Source: Solirubrobacterales bacterium 70-9 (GTDB lineage: Bacteria; Actinomycetota; Thermoleophilia; Solirubrobacterales; 70-9). Taken from it: DNA of 6,713 nt. Below are positions 6,146 through 6,713 of this stretch, one piece after another. Each line of letters begins with the position of its first letter. Within the stretch, counting starts at the first letter, position 1. Both the position numbers and the translations under genes were made by a program. The stretch lies in assembly GCA_001898095.1 (NCBI GenBank), contig MKSH01000141.1:1426-8138 (forward strand), written 5' to 3'. Below the pieces are notes generated by a model that saw only the letters and a list, made by a program, of their open reading frames with translations, did not search any database and was not told the DNA's origin.

Positions 6146-6713
6146 ATGAAGGCAGTAGTGATGACCGAGGACCTGAAGCTCGAGTACGGCGAGCACGACG
6201 CCCCGTCGCGGCCCGACTGGGCGGTGGTCGACGTGAAGGCCGCGGGCGTCTGCGGTTCCGAGCTCCACTTCCTCGACGGGATGATCCCGACGCCGTTCTC
6301 GCCGTTCATCCTCGGCCACGAGATCGCGGGCACGGTCAGCTCCGCCCCGGAGGGCTCGAAGGTGAAGGCCGGCGATCGCGTCGCCGTCTACAACTTCGTC
6401 GGCTGCGGCCAGTGCAAGTGGTGCCGCACCGGGCACGAGTCGATCTGCCCCGACCCCGAGGCGCAGATCGGCTGGACCGCCAACGGCGGCTTCGCCGAGC
6501 AGGTCGAGGCGCCGGCGGCGAACCTGATCAAGCTGCCCGACTCGGTCAGCTTCGAGGCCGCCGCGGTGCTCAGCTGCAGCGGCATGACCGCGGTCCACGC
6601 GGTGCGCCTGGCCGACGCCGAGCTGGGCCAGACGGCGATCGTCGACGGCGTCGGCGGGGTCGGGCTGATGGTGATCCAGGTGCTGGTCGAGGCCGGCCTC
6701 CGCGTGCTCGCGG
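6146..6713 (+). CDS. Zinc-dependent medium-chain alcohol dehydrogenase, N-terminal part (3' end outside window)
   Basis: The frame starts at ATG 6146 behind a strong ribosome site and stays open to the window edge (189 complete codons, about half of a typical 340-350-residue enzyme). The catalytic-zinc side of the GroES-like domain is present: Cys36 in GVCGSELH, and His58-Glu59 in LGHEIAGTV. A structural-zinc lobe has Cys87, Cys90, Cys93 and Cys101 in the family spacing C-x2-C-x2-C-x7-C (GCGQCKWCRTGHESIC). GGFAEQVEAPAANLIKLPD (114-132) leads to the Rossmann domain with its Gly-rich loop DGVGGVG (167-173), where the window ends. It probably interconverts an alcohol and aldehyde with NAD(P), feeding the adjacent aldehyde dehydrogenase. 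The residues that decide NAD or NADP lie beyond the edge, so cofactor choice is open. Confidence 0.93.
   Translation, partial: MKAVVMTEDLKLEYGEHDAPSRPDWAVVDVKAAGVCGSELHFLDGMIPTPFSPFILGHEIAGTVSSAPEGSKVKAGDRVAVYNFVGCGQCKWCRTGHESICPDPEAQIGWTANGGFAEQVEAPAANLIKLPDSVSFEAAAVLSCSGMTAVHAVRLADAELGQTAIVDGVGGVGLMVIQVLVEAGLRVLA

Noticed and set aside
4477..6333. Long antisense open frame (618 codons) opposite the aldehyde dehydrogenase
   Set aside because: It spans three sense genes with clear families and gives a compositionally biased protein without domain motifs.

Overview
The window is GC-rich, densely packed, one-strand coding DNA that reads as the interior of a single catabolic or salvage operon. 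I infer a high-GC actinobacterium, possibly from the Thermoleophilia/Solirubrobacterales. The reasons are codons strongly biased to G/C at the third position, a lipoprotein with a Cys-Gly-Gly-Gly-Gly-Ser start followed by an acidic Ser/Thr linker, and long antisense open frames typical of such GC content. The taxonomic call is inference only.

Layout, all on the + strand: (1) the C-terminal end of an Amidohydro_2-type TIM-barrel enzyme (2-376, cut by the left edge); (2) a ThiY-like NMT1/THI5-family solute-binding lipoprotein (373-1491); (3) TenA, an aminopyrimidine aminohydrolase/thiaminase II with the complete catalytic set (1488-2171); (4) an ATZ/TRZ-type metal-dependent amidohydrolase/deaminase (2199-3542); (5) a histone-deacetylase/acetylpolyamine-amidohydrolase family zinc enzyme (3539-4636); (6) an NAD-type aldehyde dehydrogenase (4633-6117); (7) the first 189 codons of a zinc-dependent medium-chain alcohol dehydrogenase (6146 to the right edge). 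Four of the six junctions are 4-bp stop/start overlaps (ATGA, ATGA, GTGA, ATGA). The other two are spacers of about 27-28 bp with good Shine-Dalgarno sequences. No promoter, terminator, riboswitch, RNA gene, mobile element or CRISPR array is visible, and no gap exceeds 30 bp.

How the genes may work together (inference): in the established Bacillus salvage of base-degraded thiamin, ThiXYZ imports a formylated aminopyrimidine, a deacylase (YlmB) removes the acyl group and TenA hydrolyses the aminomethyl group to give HMP. This operon has a ThiY-like binding protein and TenA but no YlmB-like enzyme in view. The HDAC-fold amide hydrolase could take that role. The alcohol and aldehyde dehydrogenases could oxidise the 5-hydroxymethyl group to a carboxylate. 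The ATZ/TRZ enzyme could remove the ring amino group. The Amidohydro_2 enzyme, from a superfamily that includes isoorotate decarboxylase, could decarboxylate or open the product. That would be a catabolic route for the thiamin pyrimidine or a related amine. An alternative reading is catabolism of an acylated amine or polyamine with TenA acting on a non-thiamin substrate.

The main non-genic signal is a perfect 30-bp palindrome inside tenA (1726-1755). The binding-protein gene also has a glutamate codon preference opposite to that of its neighbours.
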